Source: Cyanoderma ruficeps (lineage: Eukaryota > Chordata > Aves > Passeriformes > Timaliidae). Taken from it: 64,000 bases of DNA. A program made the position numbers and the translations under genes. The notes under the pieces are model-generated. The model made no database searches. It was not told the origin of the DNA and saw only the letters and a program-made list of their open reading frames with translations. Positions 14,001 to 23,400 of this stretch are shown here, one piece after another. Position 1 is the stretch's first letter. Every line of letters starts with the position of its first letter. Location: positions 14,140,918 to 14,204,917 of the forward strand of contig VZDJ01000594.1 of the NCBI GenBank assembly GCA_008694505.1. Direction: 5' to 3'.

Positions 14001-16126
14001 TTTTCTTTCAGGCTGATTGTTAGCAAGAAGGAGAGGAAGTTGCTGAAAGGCTCTGGCTTCCACCTGGACCTTCTGCTCATTGGCACTATGGGGGGGCTTT
14101 GCGCTCTCTTTGGGCTGCCCTGGCTGACGGCAGCGACAGTGCGCTCCGTCACCCACGTCAACGCCCTGACCGTCATGAGCAAGGCCATCGCACCCGGGGA
14201 GAAGCCCAGGATCGAGGAGGTGAAGGAGCAGCGTGTGACCGGAGTGCTTATTGCCGCCCTCGTCGGTGAGCCTCTGCTCAGGGAACATGGGAGGGGAGAG
14301 GTCAGGACCAAGCACTGAATCTCCTGGCAGTGTCCCTGCCCCGTGGGCCAGTCCGTGCTCTGCCTGCTCACTGCAGGACTGCCCACACCCACCCATTTCG
14401 GGCTTCCTTTCCCTTGCGCCCCAGGACACAGAGGAGGTGGGAGAGGGACGGAGGCTGAGGTGCTTTGCAGAGGGGCTGGTGTGGGACACATGGCCTGAGC
14501 TCTGTCTGTGCAGGTCTGTCCATTGTGATGGGGAACATGCTGCGGCAGATCCCCCTGGCTGTGCTCTTCGGCATCTTCCTCTACATGGGGGTTACATCGC
14601 TCACTGGCATTCAGCTCTACGAGCGCCTGCTCCTGATCTTCATGCCCTCCAAGCACCACCCTGACCACATCTACGTTGTCAAGGTGAGCAAAGGCAGGTT
14701 GCACAGAACCAGGTAATAAGGAGAAGAGGAAGAAGAAGCAGGTGAGGGGAGGATGTATTTTGCTAGAGTGATATTTGGCTTGGTGACCCTGCTTGGCTGC
14801 AAGTTTGTGCTGAGAAGTAAGGCATGCATAGAGGTGGTACAATGCTGATAGGCTGCACCCAGGAGTGTATTGCCAGGATATTGTATGGATGGACAGACGA
14901 TTTGTAGGAGTGATTCTCTGGTTGAGGGGCTAGAGGGACACTGCACTGCCAGGTGGGTATGCTGCCAGGTAGCACAGAGGCTGATGTGTTATGGAGTTCC
15001 ACCTGGCTGTAAAGGCAGGTAGACTCTGCAGCAGCAGGTACTCTGTTGTACTATGTTATGCAGAAGAGTATTGTTTTGCCAGTTGGGTCTTTGTTAATCT
15101 GTGTGGAAAGATAATGTGTTCTTAGACTGGATTTACCTACTAGGTGAAGACCTGGAGAATGAACCTCTTCACCTGCATTCAACTGGCCTGCATTGTGCTG
15201 CTCTGGGTGGTGAAATCTACAGTGGCATCGCTGGCCTTCCCCTTTGTCCTGATCATGACAGTGCCATTGCGACGCTTCGTGCTGCCCCGCTTCTTCCACG
15301 ACAGGGAGCTCAAAGCGGTGAGCAGACAGCTGTCTTCAGTCTAGCATGCAACACTGGAATGAGATTGAGGAGATTTGGCAGCCTGAAAGGCTGAGAGATC
15401 ATGGGCCAGCAAAGCCTTGAGGGTCTTTGCTCAACAGCAGTAAGTGGGTGGATGGCTTCCTTGGATCTTGTAGCCCTGGGAGTGCAGTGTGAGATGGATG
15501 GGCAGCCTGGGGCAAGGAAACAGGTTCCTATCAGGCAGAGGCCTGTAATAAGGATTTCCCCTTCCATCTTGTGGCTCATTCATCAAGAAACACACCAATT
15601 CCCCACTGAACCAGTAGCAAGAACAGCCCAGCAGGAAATCAGAGCCTATGGCTGTTGGCACTTCAGCATGTAACCACAGTGCCGGGGTGCTGGCAGCTCT
15701 TCAAGAGCTGGCAGCTCCTCTGCTGCTGTCAACATCCTGAACTTTCGTTGGAGGAGAGCCTGGAGCAGCACCCAGAAGTGAGTGCTGCCAGCAGGGAGAG
15801 AGGAAGGAGCTGCAGTGCTGGACCAAAGCCCCAGGCGTTAGAATAGAAAGGGCATCGGGTTGGGGATGCATGGCTGGGCATGAGGATCTAAAAAAGGAGC
15901 CTGTTGAGAGGGGAAGGAGCAAGAACTTTGCTTTTCCCAGTGCAGCCCAGCTGACTGTGTTGCTGTGTGCTGATCCCTCTGTGCCAGGCTTGACCCCCAC
16001 ACTGGGGGCAGCTGTGGCCTTCATAGCCTGGTCTCTGCCTCTTCCCAGTTGGACTCGGAGGATGCGGAGCCAAATTTCGACGAGGATGGCCGGGACGAGT
16101 ACAACGAGCTGCACATGCCTGTGTGA
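2041..16126 (+). CDS. SLC4A3: Anion exchange protein 3 (AE3), 3' 17 coding exons; 5' end outside window
   Basis: Electroneutral Cl-/HCO3- exchanger of the plasma membrane (SLC4 family, pH and chloride control in excitable tissue). Exons: 2041-2192, 2802-2982, 3529-3664, 3768-3942, 4358-4454, 6009-6193, 7774-7987, 8295-8516, 8843-8991, 10358-10552, 10996-11202, 11792-11881, 13469-13635, 14012-14265, 14514-14683, 15144-15317, 16049-16126. All junctions are AG/GT and phases match throughout, giving about 947 residues and no internal stop. AE3 is chosen over AE1/AE2 by the tail [20 protein letters not shown] followed by LHMPV, by [20 protein letters not shown] and by [13 protein letters not shown]. 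The first exon here opens with two bases of a split codon, then [13 protein letters not shown], a motif about 285 residues into mammalian AE3 (about 1230 aa), so the start is upstream of the window. No frameshift or truncation is seen. Family knowledge supplies the function; the exon chain is read directly. Confidence 0.95.
2148..2171 (+). repeat. SLC4A3: AAG trinucleotide run encoding eight lysines in AE3
   Basis: Eight consecutive Lys codons (AAG AAA then six AAG) lie near the 3' end of the exon 2041-2192, between TPSV and LDRKPHE. It is an in-frame microsatellite. From memory, mammalian AE3 has a basic, Pro/Arg-rich linker here but no pure lysine run. Confidence 0.9.
5500..5920 (+). mobile_element. 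CR1 LINE fragment, reverse-transcriptase region
   Basis: The + strand reads [12 protein letters not shown], a stop, then [13 protein letters not shown] (about 5667-5745). This is the CR1-type RT block just before the catalytic motif. Upstream sequence around 5535-5570 matches the CR1 'pvSLTSI' stretch. The match breaks up after 5760, with a weaker CR1-like stretch near 5860-5915. Stops and indels show a dead copy with no 3' end, lying in an AE3 intron. Confidence 0.6.
6845..6896. repeat. 26-bp tandem duplication
   Basis: Two adjacent 26-base units, 6845-6870 and 6871-6896, differ at one position (T versus G). Each begins ccatgtaatta. They lie in the SLC4A3 intron 6194-7773 with no known function. 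Confidence 0.85.
12476..12515. repeat. Interrupted poly(T) tract
   Basis: Two T-rich runs broken by single G/GTGC interruptions; the longest is 18 T at 12498-12515. It may be a simple repeat, or the tail of the minus-strand retrocopy-like stretch at 12953-13257. Confidence 0.8.
12953..13257 (-). pseudogene. Unidentified minus-strand exon- or retrocopy-like stretch inside an SLC4A3 intron
   Basis: On the minus strand a good polypyrimidine tract and acceptor (ttcctttcag, ending at 13258) is followed from 13257 by an open frame reading [16 protein letters not shown] and [14 protein letters not shown] different frame then stays open through [20 protein letters not shown] to a stop near 12953. 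The sequence beyond (12950-12516) is AT-rich like a 3' UTR, and ends at a T run on the + strand (12498-12515), which is a possible poly(A) tail on the minus strand. I do not recognise the protein. It could be a nested last exon, an old processed copy with a frameshift, or chance. Retrocopies are rare in birds, which lowers the prior. Confidence 0.22.
16049..16126 (+). other. SLC4A3: AE3 C-terminal tail exon with acidic LDSED motif and stop codon
   Basis: The last coding exon begins LDSED (16049-16063). This is the AE3 form of the acidic LDXDD-like motif reported to bind carbonic anhydrase II in anion exchangers (family knowledge). It ends with HMPV and TGA at 16124-16126. The preceding exon ends in frame at 15317 ([10 protein letters not shown]). 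Confidence 0.93.
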
Positions 16127-17128
16127 GCTGGGAGCTGCCCTTCCTGCTCGCGAGACAGGCGGCTCATGCCTGCTCACCCCTCCCAAGAACTGACTGGAGA
16201 CTTGCCATGAGTCACACTGTCTCTTGCCTGGACCAATGAGTGGCTGTTCCATAGCCCTGCAGGACGCAGCCCTGGCTCTGGCTGCCCCATCGCTCGCTCA
16301 GCAGAGGCTGTGAGTCTCTCTCCTCTTGGACCTGGTGGGCTGAGAGATGCCTCTCACATCCCAAAGCTGTGTGGGTCCTGAGTGCCCAGGGGTCAGGGGT
16401 CTGTCCCCTCCCTGCTGGAGGCAGCCTGTGCCTGGTCTCCAGGTGGTGAAGGGGAACCATGCCAGCTGATGCCACTGCATTCCCCTCCACTACCATGATG
16501 CTTGGGTAGCTTGGGTAGCTCAGCATGTGACACTGAGCACTCACAGGAATGGGCTAGAAGCTGCCTCTTCTCCTAGGCCAGCAATCTCCTCTATTCAGCT
16601 GGCAGATGCCTTGCTCCTGGTCCCTCTGCCCTCTTCTAGGAGTGCTCACACCAGGCCACTGCCACAGCTACTGGCCCATGGGGCTACTGCAGCCTAGCAG
16701 ACAGGCAAAGAGGGACTGGCACCCTGGCCCAGTCCTCCAGACCATCTTCTGTCCAGTCACCTTCCCACATGACTGTTTTCTGCTCTTGTTTGACATAGAA
16801 GAGGCTGTTTGGCTCCTCTCCCTCTCAGTTTTCCCTACCTTATTTCCAAAGGCAAACTGCAAAGGGAGGGAAAGCTGGAGACAAGCAGGTATCCTGAAGA
16901 CTTGAATGCTTGCCCTCTTGCAGGAACTAAGAGGAGTCCTCTGCCATTCTGCACCTCCACAGAGTTTGCAGGAGTAAACACTCATCACAGGGCTGTGTCC
17001 CAGTTCCTGATCCCCACATTCCTTTCTCTGAGAACAAACCACATTTAAGAAGCTATACAAGGAATGTAGTGCTGGAGCACAAAACAGTCCATTGGGTCCC
17101 CTCCCTTTCCCTGTGCAGTGATCAAGGA

Positions 17129-17153
17129 AGTGACTTCCCACAAGGAAGTCACT
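17129..17153. repeat. Perfect 10-bp inverted repeat in the SLC4A3 3' UTR
   Basis: The arms agtgacttcc (17129-17138) and ggaagtcact (17144-17153) are exact reverse complements around a 5-base loop. In the transcript this would form a compact hairpin. No known motif is recognised. Confidence 0.7.
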
Positions 17154-17280
17154 GAAACCCCAGCTCCAGTTTTGCTGTCATACTGATATTGCCTTTCACA
17201 ACCAGCAGTGCCCTCCAGGTGGGAAGGAGCAGCACTCAGGGTGCCCAGCACTCAGCCCCCCCTCACCTCTGGGCAACTCC

Positions 17281-17535
17281 ACAGAATCATGGAATGGGTC
17301 AGGTTGGAAGAGACCACAGTGGATCATCTGATCCAACCTCCCTGCCCAAGCAGAGCACATGGCACAGGATTGTATCCAGACAGTTCTGCAATATCTCCAG
17401 TGAGGGAGGCTCCACAGCCTCTCTAGGCAACCTGTTCCAGTGCTCAGTCACTGCACAGTAAAGTTCTTCCTCATGTTCAGGTGAGACTTGCTGTGCATCC
17501 CGCCTTTCCACCTGACACAGCTGTTCCCTGGGGTG
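17281..17535 (-). mobile_element. CR1 LINE 3' end, antisense, in SLC4A3 3' UTR
   Basis: The + strand starts acagaatcatggaatgg and continues gttggaagagacc, atctgatccaacctccctgc, then cacagcctctctaggcaac and ctgttccagtgctc. This is the reverse complement of the CR1 3' terminal region. The copy is degenerate but recognisable for about 250 bases. Confidence 0.8.
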
Positions 17536-18012
17536 TCCCTGAGCTGGCAGCCTTTGTTCAGAGCTGGCCCAGAAACTGTTTGATGGTGCCCTTTCTGCCC
17601 CTGGAAACTCCAAAGGTAGTGCCAGAAGAGAAAGGCAGCCCAGTCTCTTCCTGATGGTCAGAGCTGGACTGGTGTTCCGGAGGAAGCTGGGATGCTCACT
17701 TCACCATTGGATTTGGGAGAAAATGTTGTCCCCATTCCCACTTACCAGCCTGGCTCCTGCGAGAGATGGTTGGTGCTTCATTACCAGGAGGGTCCAATGC
17801 CTTCCTCAGGAGGCTGCAGAAATATCCCATCAAAGAAGCCTCCCCCACAGCAGGTCCTGCCCACAGCTTGGCCCCCTACAGGGCCCAGGGCAGAGAGACG
17901 AGTGTCTCTGTGTGTCTGTGGCCGTGTGTGTCCTGTCCTCCCTGTGTAGTGTAGGAGGCCTGTTGTTTCTGTGCATTGTGACTCCTCTGACTGTAGTGGA
18001 AACAGCTACACC

Positions 18013-18079
18013 AATAAACTCTTCACAGGAACTGTGCCTCTGGCTCTACACTTCTGGTTTTATCGCCAATGGCAATAAA
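18013..18079 (+). terminator. Polyadenylation signals for SLC4A3
   Basis: Two AATAAA hexamers, at 18013-18018 and 18074-18079. The first is followed within 40 bases by TG/T-rich sequence typical of downstream elements. They are the first canonical AATAAA signals I noticed after the AE3 stop codon. Confidence 0.5.
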
Positions 18080-18090
18080 TTAAATGGATT

Positions 18091-19057
18091 GAAATTCCCC
18101 AGCACAAAACTTCCTCACCCACTACAGCCAGCAAGGTAGCAAACACCAGCTGAAGCAAGGACTGTCACCATGTTACCCATTAGCAGCATAGAGGTGGGCT
18201 TTCCATCATCATCATCAAGCAGGCTGGTTACTGTGGCTGCTGGAAACAGGAGGCTTAACCCCGTGTTTAATCACAAACGTTCTCCTGCCTACTTGCATCC
18301 ATATACATGTGCAGGCTTGTGCCTGTGTGCTCGGCAGCACTCAGTGCCCATCTTGTGCAGTCTGTAGCCACATGCCGAATGGCAGGCCCATGGGCTGAGC
18401 ACAGAAGAAACATCTCATTAAACATGTTCTTTCCATGCCAGTCAAGAACTGAGCCAGGTGCCTGTGAGCTGCTGGCTGCCTGCAGCCCATGGTGTTGGGT
18501 TGGGTGTCCTCCAGTCTTGCTCTCCAGGATGCTGCTGCTGGGAGTAGGTGGAAGTCCCACTGCCCATGGTCAGTCACTGGCTGCTCCAGGGGTTGGCTGC
18601 TGAGGCAGAGGTAGAGGGCTGTGCCTGCCCAGGTACACAGGTGGACAGTGGCCATCCTGCTTCTGAGCCGGGTGGGCCGTGGGGCATGCAGTGTCTGGCC
18701 TTGCAGCACCCTCTCCAGGGTCTGCAGTGCTGCAGAACCTGCAAGAGAGGAAGCAGTGTGGGTGCCTATCTCCTGAGCATTCAATTGGGCTGGATGGGAG
18801 TATCCATGACGCACAGGCTGCTCTGCCATGTTAGGAAACACTCCCTCTCCCACTCCACACTCCCTAGCTCTCCCTCTTCACATCTCAATGTCCAAATCAG
18901 CAGGCCATTGGTTTGGACTGGAAAGATTATGGCTGTACTTAGTCCTACAAGACCCACATCTCTGCCTGGATGTGCAGCACCCTGGACCGCAGCAGTGCCC
19001 CCACCCACCCTGGTATGCAGACCAGTGAGCACAAGGAGATTGACATGTGCCCCTTAC
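18091..19057. other. Intergenic sequence, no gene seen
   Basis: Minus-strand frames are open through much of 18341-18853, but they have no recognisable protein features and no splice arrangement that continues the exon-like stretch at 19058. Nothing else is seen. Confidence 0.4.
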
Positions 19058-20440
19058 CGCATCAATCCTCCGCATGAGCATGGGCCTGACCTCCAGCTCC
19101 AGCAGCCAGTCAGCCTCCAGGATGCTGTGGTGGTACTCCTCTAGCTCCAGGCTCTCCTGCCGCTCCTCGGCCAGGGCAGCCTCACGCCGGTGAGCCCCCA
19201 TACCTGAGCTCTGCCAGGGCTGGGCCAGCCCCAGCCCCTCGTCCTGCTGCTGCAGGTGCAGGAGGCAGATGCACTGGGAAACACAACGGGCCTGGGCACG
19301 AAGGGTGGCCGCCTGCTCCCTGCGGTGCAGCAGGGCCAGCAGCTCCTCCTGGCTCACCTGCAGCTGGGCTCACAGCACCCCAGCACTGCTGCCTGTGCCT
19401 GAAGGCTGCACTGGGATCATGGGGCTGAGCAAGCCCTGAGGAGAGATGGGCTTCTAGGGGATCTTGCTGCATGGAAGGGGCTGTAGTGCCAGGAGCCAAC
19501 CCTGCTCTGCTCCATGCTGGTGGCTGCAGTGGCATTGTTGGTGACAGTAATGCTGATGGTGGAACGGAGCAGCCGTACCTGTTGCAGTGAAGAGAGACCC
19601 ACTTCTGGGTGAGATCTGATGTGGCCAAGCTCTGGTGAAAGACATCAGGGACCAGCCTCAAAACCTTCACAAAGGGCCTCACATCAGCAATGCCACACAG
19701 GTCATGCAAGCTCTTGGAGCTGAAGACCCTCTGGCTGAGGGTGCCCCCCTGCAGCAGCAGCCCCCAGTTATGTTGGTGGGCAAAGAACTGTGCAGCTAGG
19801 TGGAGGGATGGATGCCAGAGGGGACCACGGGGTAGGGCAGGCAGATGGCTCGTCATGCATGTGTAAGTTCTCAGACAGGGACCACCACCCTGGTGTCAGA
19901 TCTCTCCTTCAGTGTGCTCAGGTGCTGCAGGTAGGAGGCCAGCCATTCCACATAGCTGCTGGCCATGTCAGGGCTGGCCGAGCCAGGCTGGCAGTGGGCA
20001 ATCCTCTGCAGGTGCTGCCAGCTCTCCACCTGCCACGAGGGGCTCTGTGGCAGCACCAGCAGCAGCACATGGTACAGGCTGTGCAGGTCAAAGCCCTCCT
20101 GGCACTGCTGTATGTGCCTCATAAGGTGCTGATCTCCCCTTCGAGGGCAGAGTGGAGGGCCTCCATTAGTGGCCACAGTGATGGAGAAGAGTCGACCAGG
20201 GTCACAGCTCATCCACATGGTCCTGCACCCTGGATGTGCTGGAGAACACACTGCACCAGGATGCAATGTAGACAGGATTGCTGCGGGGGCTCTGGTTTGG
20301 GTCACACGTGTGAACTCAGCAATCAGTTCTGCCAGAGGCTGCTGTGGTGCTTGGAGAGTAGGATATCTGTCCAGCTTGGAGGAGTCAGTCCTGGTCACTC
20401 TGCCAAAGGGGAGACTGTGGGTGGGGGGAGAGGTGGGCAA
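19058..20440 (-). pseudogene. Fragmentary minus-strand coding remnant, possibly Sec14/spectrin-like (RhoGEF-type)
   Basis: Several minus-strand segments look like exons. 19357-19058 is exactly 100 codons between a ctgcag acceptor and a gtaagg donor, rich in Glu/Leu/Arg and coiled-coil-like (REAALAEERQESLELEEYHH). 19748-19579 lies between ctgcag and gtacgg and contains VRPFVKVLRLVPDVFHQSLA. About 20128-19889 contains GFDLHSLYHVLLLVLPQSPS and SYVEWLASYLQHLSTLKER. A stretch near 20220-20140 reads VTLVDSSPSLWPLMEALHSA in another frame. The order faintly recalls the pseudo-Sec14 plus spectrin-like region of PLEKHG4/ARHGEF40-type GEFs. However, frames and phases do not join, no DH or PH domain follows, and no start is seen. 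It could be a decayed gene, a gene with misread junctions, or an unrelated protein. Confidence 0.32.
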
Positions 20441-23400
20441 CAGGGAGAGGCTGAGGCAGGAGGAGTAAAGGGGCTGCAAGGGGTGCACTCCACTTTAGTC
20501 AGACCAGAGAAGAAGGGAGAGGCTGCTGGGTGCTGGCACACCAAGAGCCTGATGGATCACAAAATACTGCTGCAGTGCAGGGAGAGTAGCTGAGAGGCTG
20601 CCTGCAGATTCAGGGGATGCTCCTGTGCTGGGGCTGGGAAGAAGACCCCAGGTGTCTGTAGGCCCCCAGTTCTCCAGGGGGTGCTCTGGGATGGGGCAAG
20701 TGTTCCCTTGCTCCCTGATAGGGGGGACTCACTTACACCAGACCAGGACTGCACTCCTACCAGAAGTTTCTCCCTCTTTGCTATATGAGAAGAGGTTTAT
20801 CTTTACAAAAATAAGCCTGTACAGAGACTTAAAAATAGAAGGTCCATTCCCAAAATTATCAACCTTATTATTTTAAACAACAATTGTTTAAGCAAACTGT
20901 TTGGGTTTCTGTTTCTGCCACCTGGGTTCAAGTGCACTCAAGTTATCTTCTCCAGTTATTTTTGTTCTCTGCAGCCAGGAGGGGCTGGCACACCTCTGTT
21001 GTCAGATACCACTGGCACCCATTCACACGACTGTATGGCTGGGAATTTAAGGAAACTGCTAGCTAAAACCATTTCTACGACAGAACTGTGAACAAGAACC
21101 AGTGGTGAAGTTTCCCCTTTTCCCCTGTGTCTGAAAGTCCTTGCAGGGGTTTTTGTGTCTGTTTTTCAGACACTCAAACTTCATTAAAATAAATTGTGAA
21201 AACCTTTTTTCTTCTTCCCCATGAGGAGGGGTTTGGGGAGGTGTGGGGCAGGTAACAATGGCAGGAAGTGGCAGCACAGTGCATTCCTCATATTGGCAGG
21301 AGTGAGTGGCTCCTGTTTGCAATCCCCAACACAAGTGGGTTTGTTCAGATGTGAATTGCACCATTTTGGGGAGAGCAGAGCTGATGCTGAGTGGGACAAT
21401 GGTTGAGTAGAGCAGCCCCAGCTCAGGAGCTCACTGTTGCAGATGCCAAGGACCACCTTCAGCAAGTACTGCTGAACACTGGTGGCCTTGAGCATCCCTG
21501 CCATGGCCTCAGCCCAATGCTCTCTGTCTCCCACCCTCCATCCACCTCCCCTTCATGTCACTCAAAAGAAGGGATTCACCAGCCCCAGGAGAAGCACCAG
21601 GGAGAGAAGAAAGGGCTAAGCAGGGCCCTGCTGACCACCAGGGGAGGAACCTGCCCTTCTCAGACATGGGCACAAACCTTCCTCCCCATGGGAACAGCGG
21701 ATTTGGATGTGTCCCTCATGCTGCAGCCAGCCTTTCCCAGAGCCAGTTGCCAGGCCCTCAGACATTGCCACAGAACTACAGGGCAGAGATGAGGCTCCAT
21801 CCAGCTCTTCTCCTTCACACAGATCATAGCAAAGGATATTTTTCTAGCAGGATGTCTGAATCCTGGGCACAGGAGTAGACAGCATGTCTCTTCAGTACAA
21901 GTGAGTACTCCTGTAATTTATCTGGCCTTCACTCCTTTGCACTGGGAGGTTTCCTTCCTGGCTGCTGCGCTGTGCCCCTGCCCCATCCCTCCAAGAGCAT
22001 CCTGTCCTCAAGGCTCTCCAGCCCACTGGCTCTCTGAAGAGCCTGTGCTGGGACTGGTCTCCAAAGAGAGTCTTTGCAGAAGTGATTGAGGCACTTCTGT
22101 GACAACTCTTCTGTGCCTGTGCAAGGTTCCCCTGTCCAGGTGCACACTTTTGGCTGGGATGCACCTGGTCCCAAGGTGCTGTGTCTTGCTCTGCAGAGAT
22201 GGCTCTCATGAGCTCCCATACAGAGAAGGGGCAATGCTGCTGGGAGGTCTGGACAGGGAAGACAGCCTGAGCTCTGAAATGTGACTGCCAAAGCTTCTTC
22301 CCTGCAGGGAGCAGCAAGGAGGTGGGTTGGCACCCATGAGTGTCCTATCTGGCTCAGAGGGGGCCATGCAGGAGTCAGAACAAGGAGAAGTGCTGAGCAC
22401 CAATGCTGCACAACATCCCTCATCTCTCCTGCCACCTTCTTCTGTGACCCCCTGGGCTGCCAGATGTGATCTTGTCATTGAGCAGGACATGATTTCTGCA
22501 GAGAAGGGGGGACCTTGTGATCTCTGCTGTGGGAGTCCAGATGGATGATTTCCTTCATCTATCAGTCTAATCTCCCTGGAGGTTGCACCCCCCCCCAGCT
22601 CCAGCACACAGAGTACAGCAACCTCAGTGGGGCTGGGAGAGGCTGGGGCGTGGCTGCCTCCTGCTGTGCCAGGCTCTCTTCCTCAGCAAAGACAGATGGC
22701 CAGATGCTGGGGCCAGCTACTGCAGCTCTGAACTGGGGCTGCACTCACTTTTTGGCCCTGGAGGTGTTAGCGCAGCCTTGCCTGCTTTTTTCCTTCACTA
22801 GTCCAGGAGCACAGCATTTCAGGTTGCCTCTCAGACTTACGAGGGACAAGCACAACAAAACAGGGCAGGGACTGGCATCAGTTTGATTGCAGGTGCACAG
22901 CGAGAAGAGCTCTCTCCTTCAGCACAAAAATGATTTTGCAAGCTGAAACTGTGCAGACAAGATCAGGAAGGGGAAACAGGCACGGCTCAGGATACCAGCA
23001 CCCATCAGCAGAATTCAGCCACAGCCAGGGGTAGAGATATGACACCATTTAACCTCCTTGCTTGCTTGCCTGGGTAGCTGGCTGTGAAGGAGACAAAGAG
23101 CTCCCCTGGCAAAACAGCCCAGTCTGGGAATTGCCTACACCACAGCTGCCTGACATACTTTCTACAGCATGAATCACATAGTAATGGTATCTGCAAGCAA
23201 AGCCCTGCTTATGCATTTAGTCAAGCAGAATCCACAAAGCTGCTTGTAGCAGAATCATCTGTGACCTCCACAGCATTGTGCCATTAATAGCAAGGTTTGG
23301 TCTGGGTCAAACAAAAGCAGGGCAGACTTAATAGGAGAGGAAATGAGGTGGATGCGCTCGGCTGGCCTCTCCCCACATGCTCCTGCTGTAATTATAGCCT

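Larger units (their letters stand above)
2193..16048 (+). other. SLC4A3: Introns of SLC4A3
   Basis: Sixteen introns, 103 to about 1,590 bases. The interval 2193-2801 is where mammals carry the alternative first exon of the cardiac isoform (cAE3, known for mammals); I see no ATG-led frame ending in phase 0 at a convincing donor, so that exon is not called. The intron 4455-6008 holds a CR1 reverse-transcriptase fragment. The intron 6194-7773 holds a 26-base tandem duplication. The intron 11882-13468 is AT-rich, with a minus-strand coding-like stretch ending in poly(T). In 2983-3528, 3943-4357, 7988-8294, 8517-8842, 8992-10357, 10553-10995, 11203-11791, 13636-14011, 14266-14513, 14684-15143 and 15318-16048 I see nothing beyond ordinary intron. 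Confidence 0.8.
8431..16048 (+). other. SLC4A3: AE3 membrane transport domain
   Basis: HCO3- transporter domain. It runs from the helix after [20 protein letters not shown] through [55 protein letters not shown], the extracellular loop in exon 10996-11202, [93 protein letters not shown] and [17 protein letters not shown]. The extracellular loop carries one N-glycosylation sequon, NAS, at 11053-11061. Helix content and order are those of SLC4 exchangers (inverted-repeat fold, known for the family). No helix appears to be missing. Confidence 0.92.
16127..18090 (+). other. SLC4A3: SLC4A3 3' UTR (inferred extent)
   Basis: After the stop there is no further coding exon on the + strand. The first good poly(A) signal pair lies at 18013 and 18074, so the inferred 3' UTR is about 1.9 kb. 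It includes an antisense CR1 copy (17281-17535) and a short perfect inverted repeat at 17129-17153. A shorter UTR using a non-canonical signal cannot be excluded. Confidence 0.5.

Noticed and set aside
13785..14842. Minus frames of 234 and 312 codons
   Set aside because: They are antisense to well-supported AE3 exons at 14012-14265 and 14514-14683.
18341..18853. Minus frame as a downstream DH/PH exon of the 19-20 kb remnant
   Set aside because: No DH or PH motif is visible, and the candidate donor is GC rather than GT with no consistent phase.
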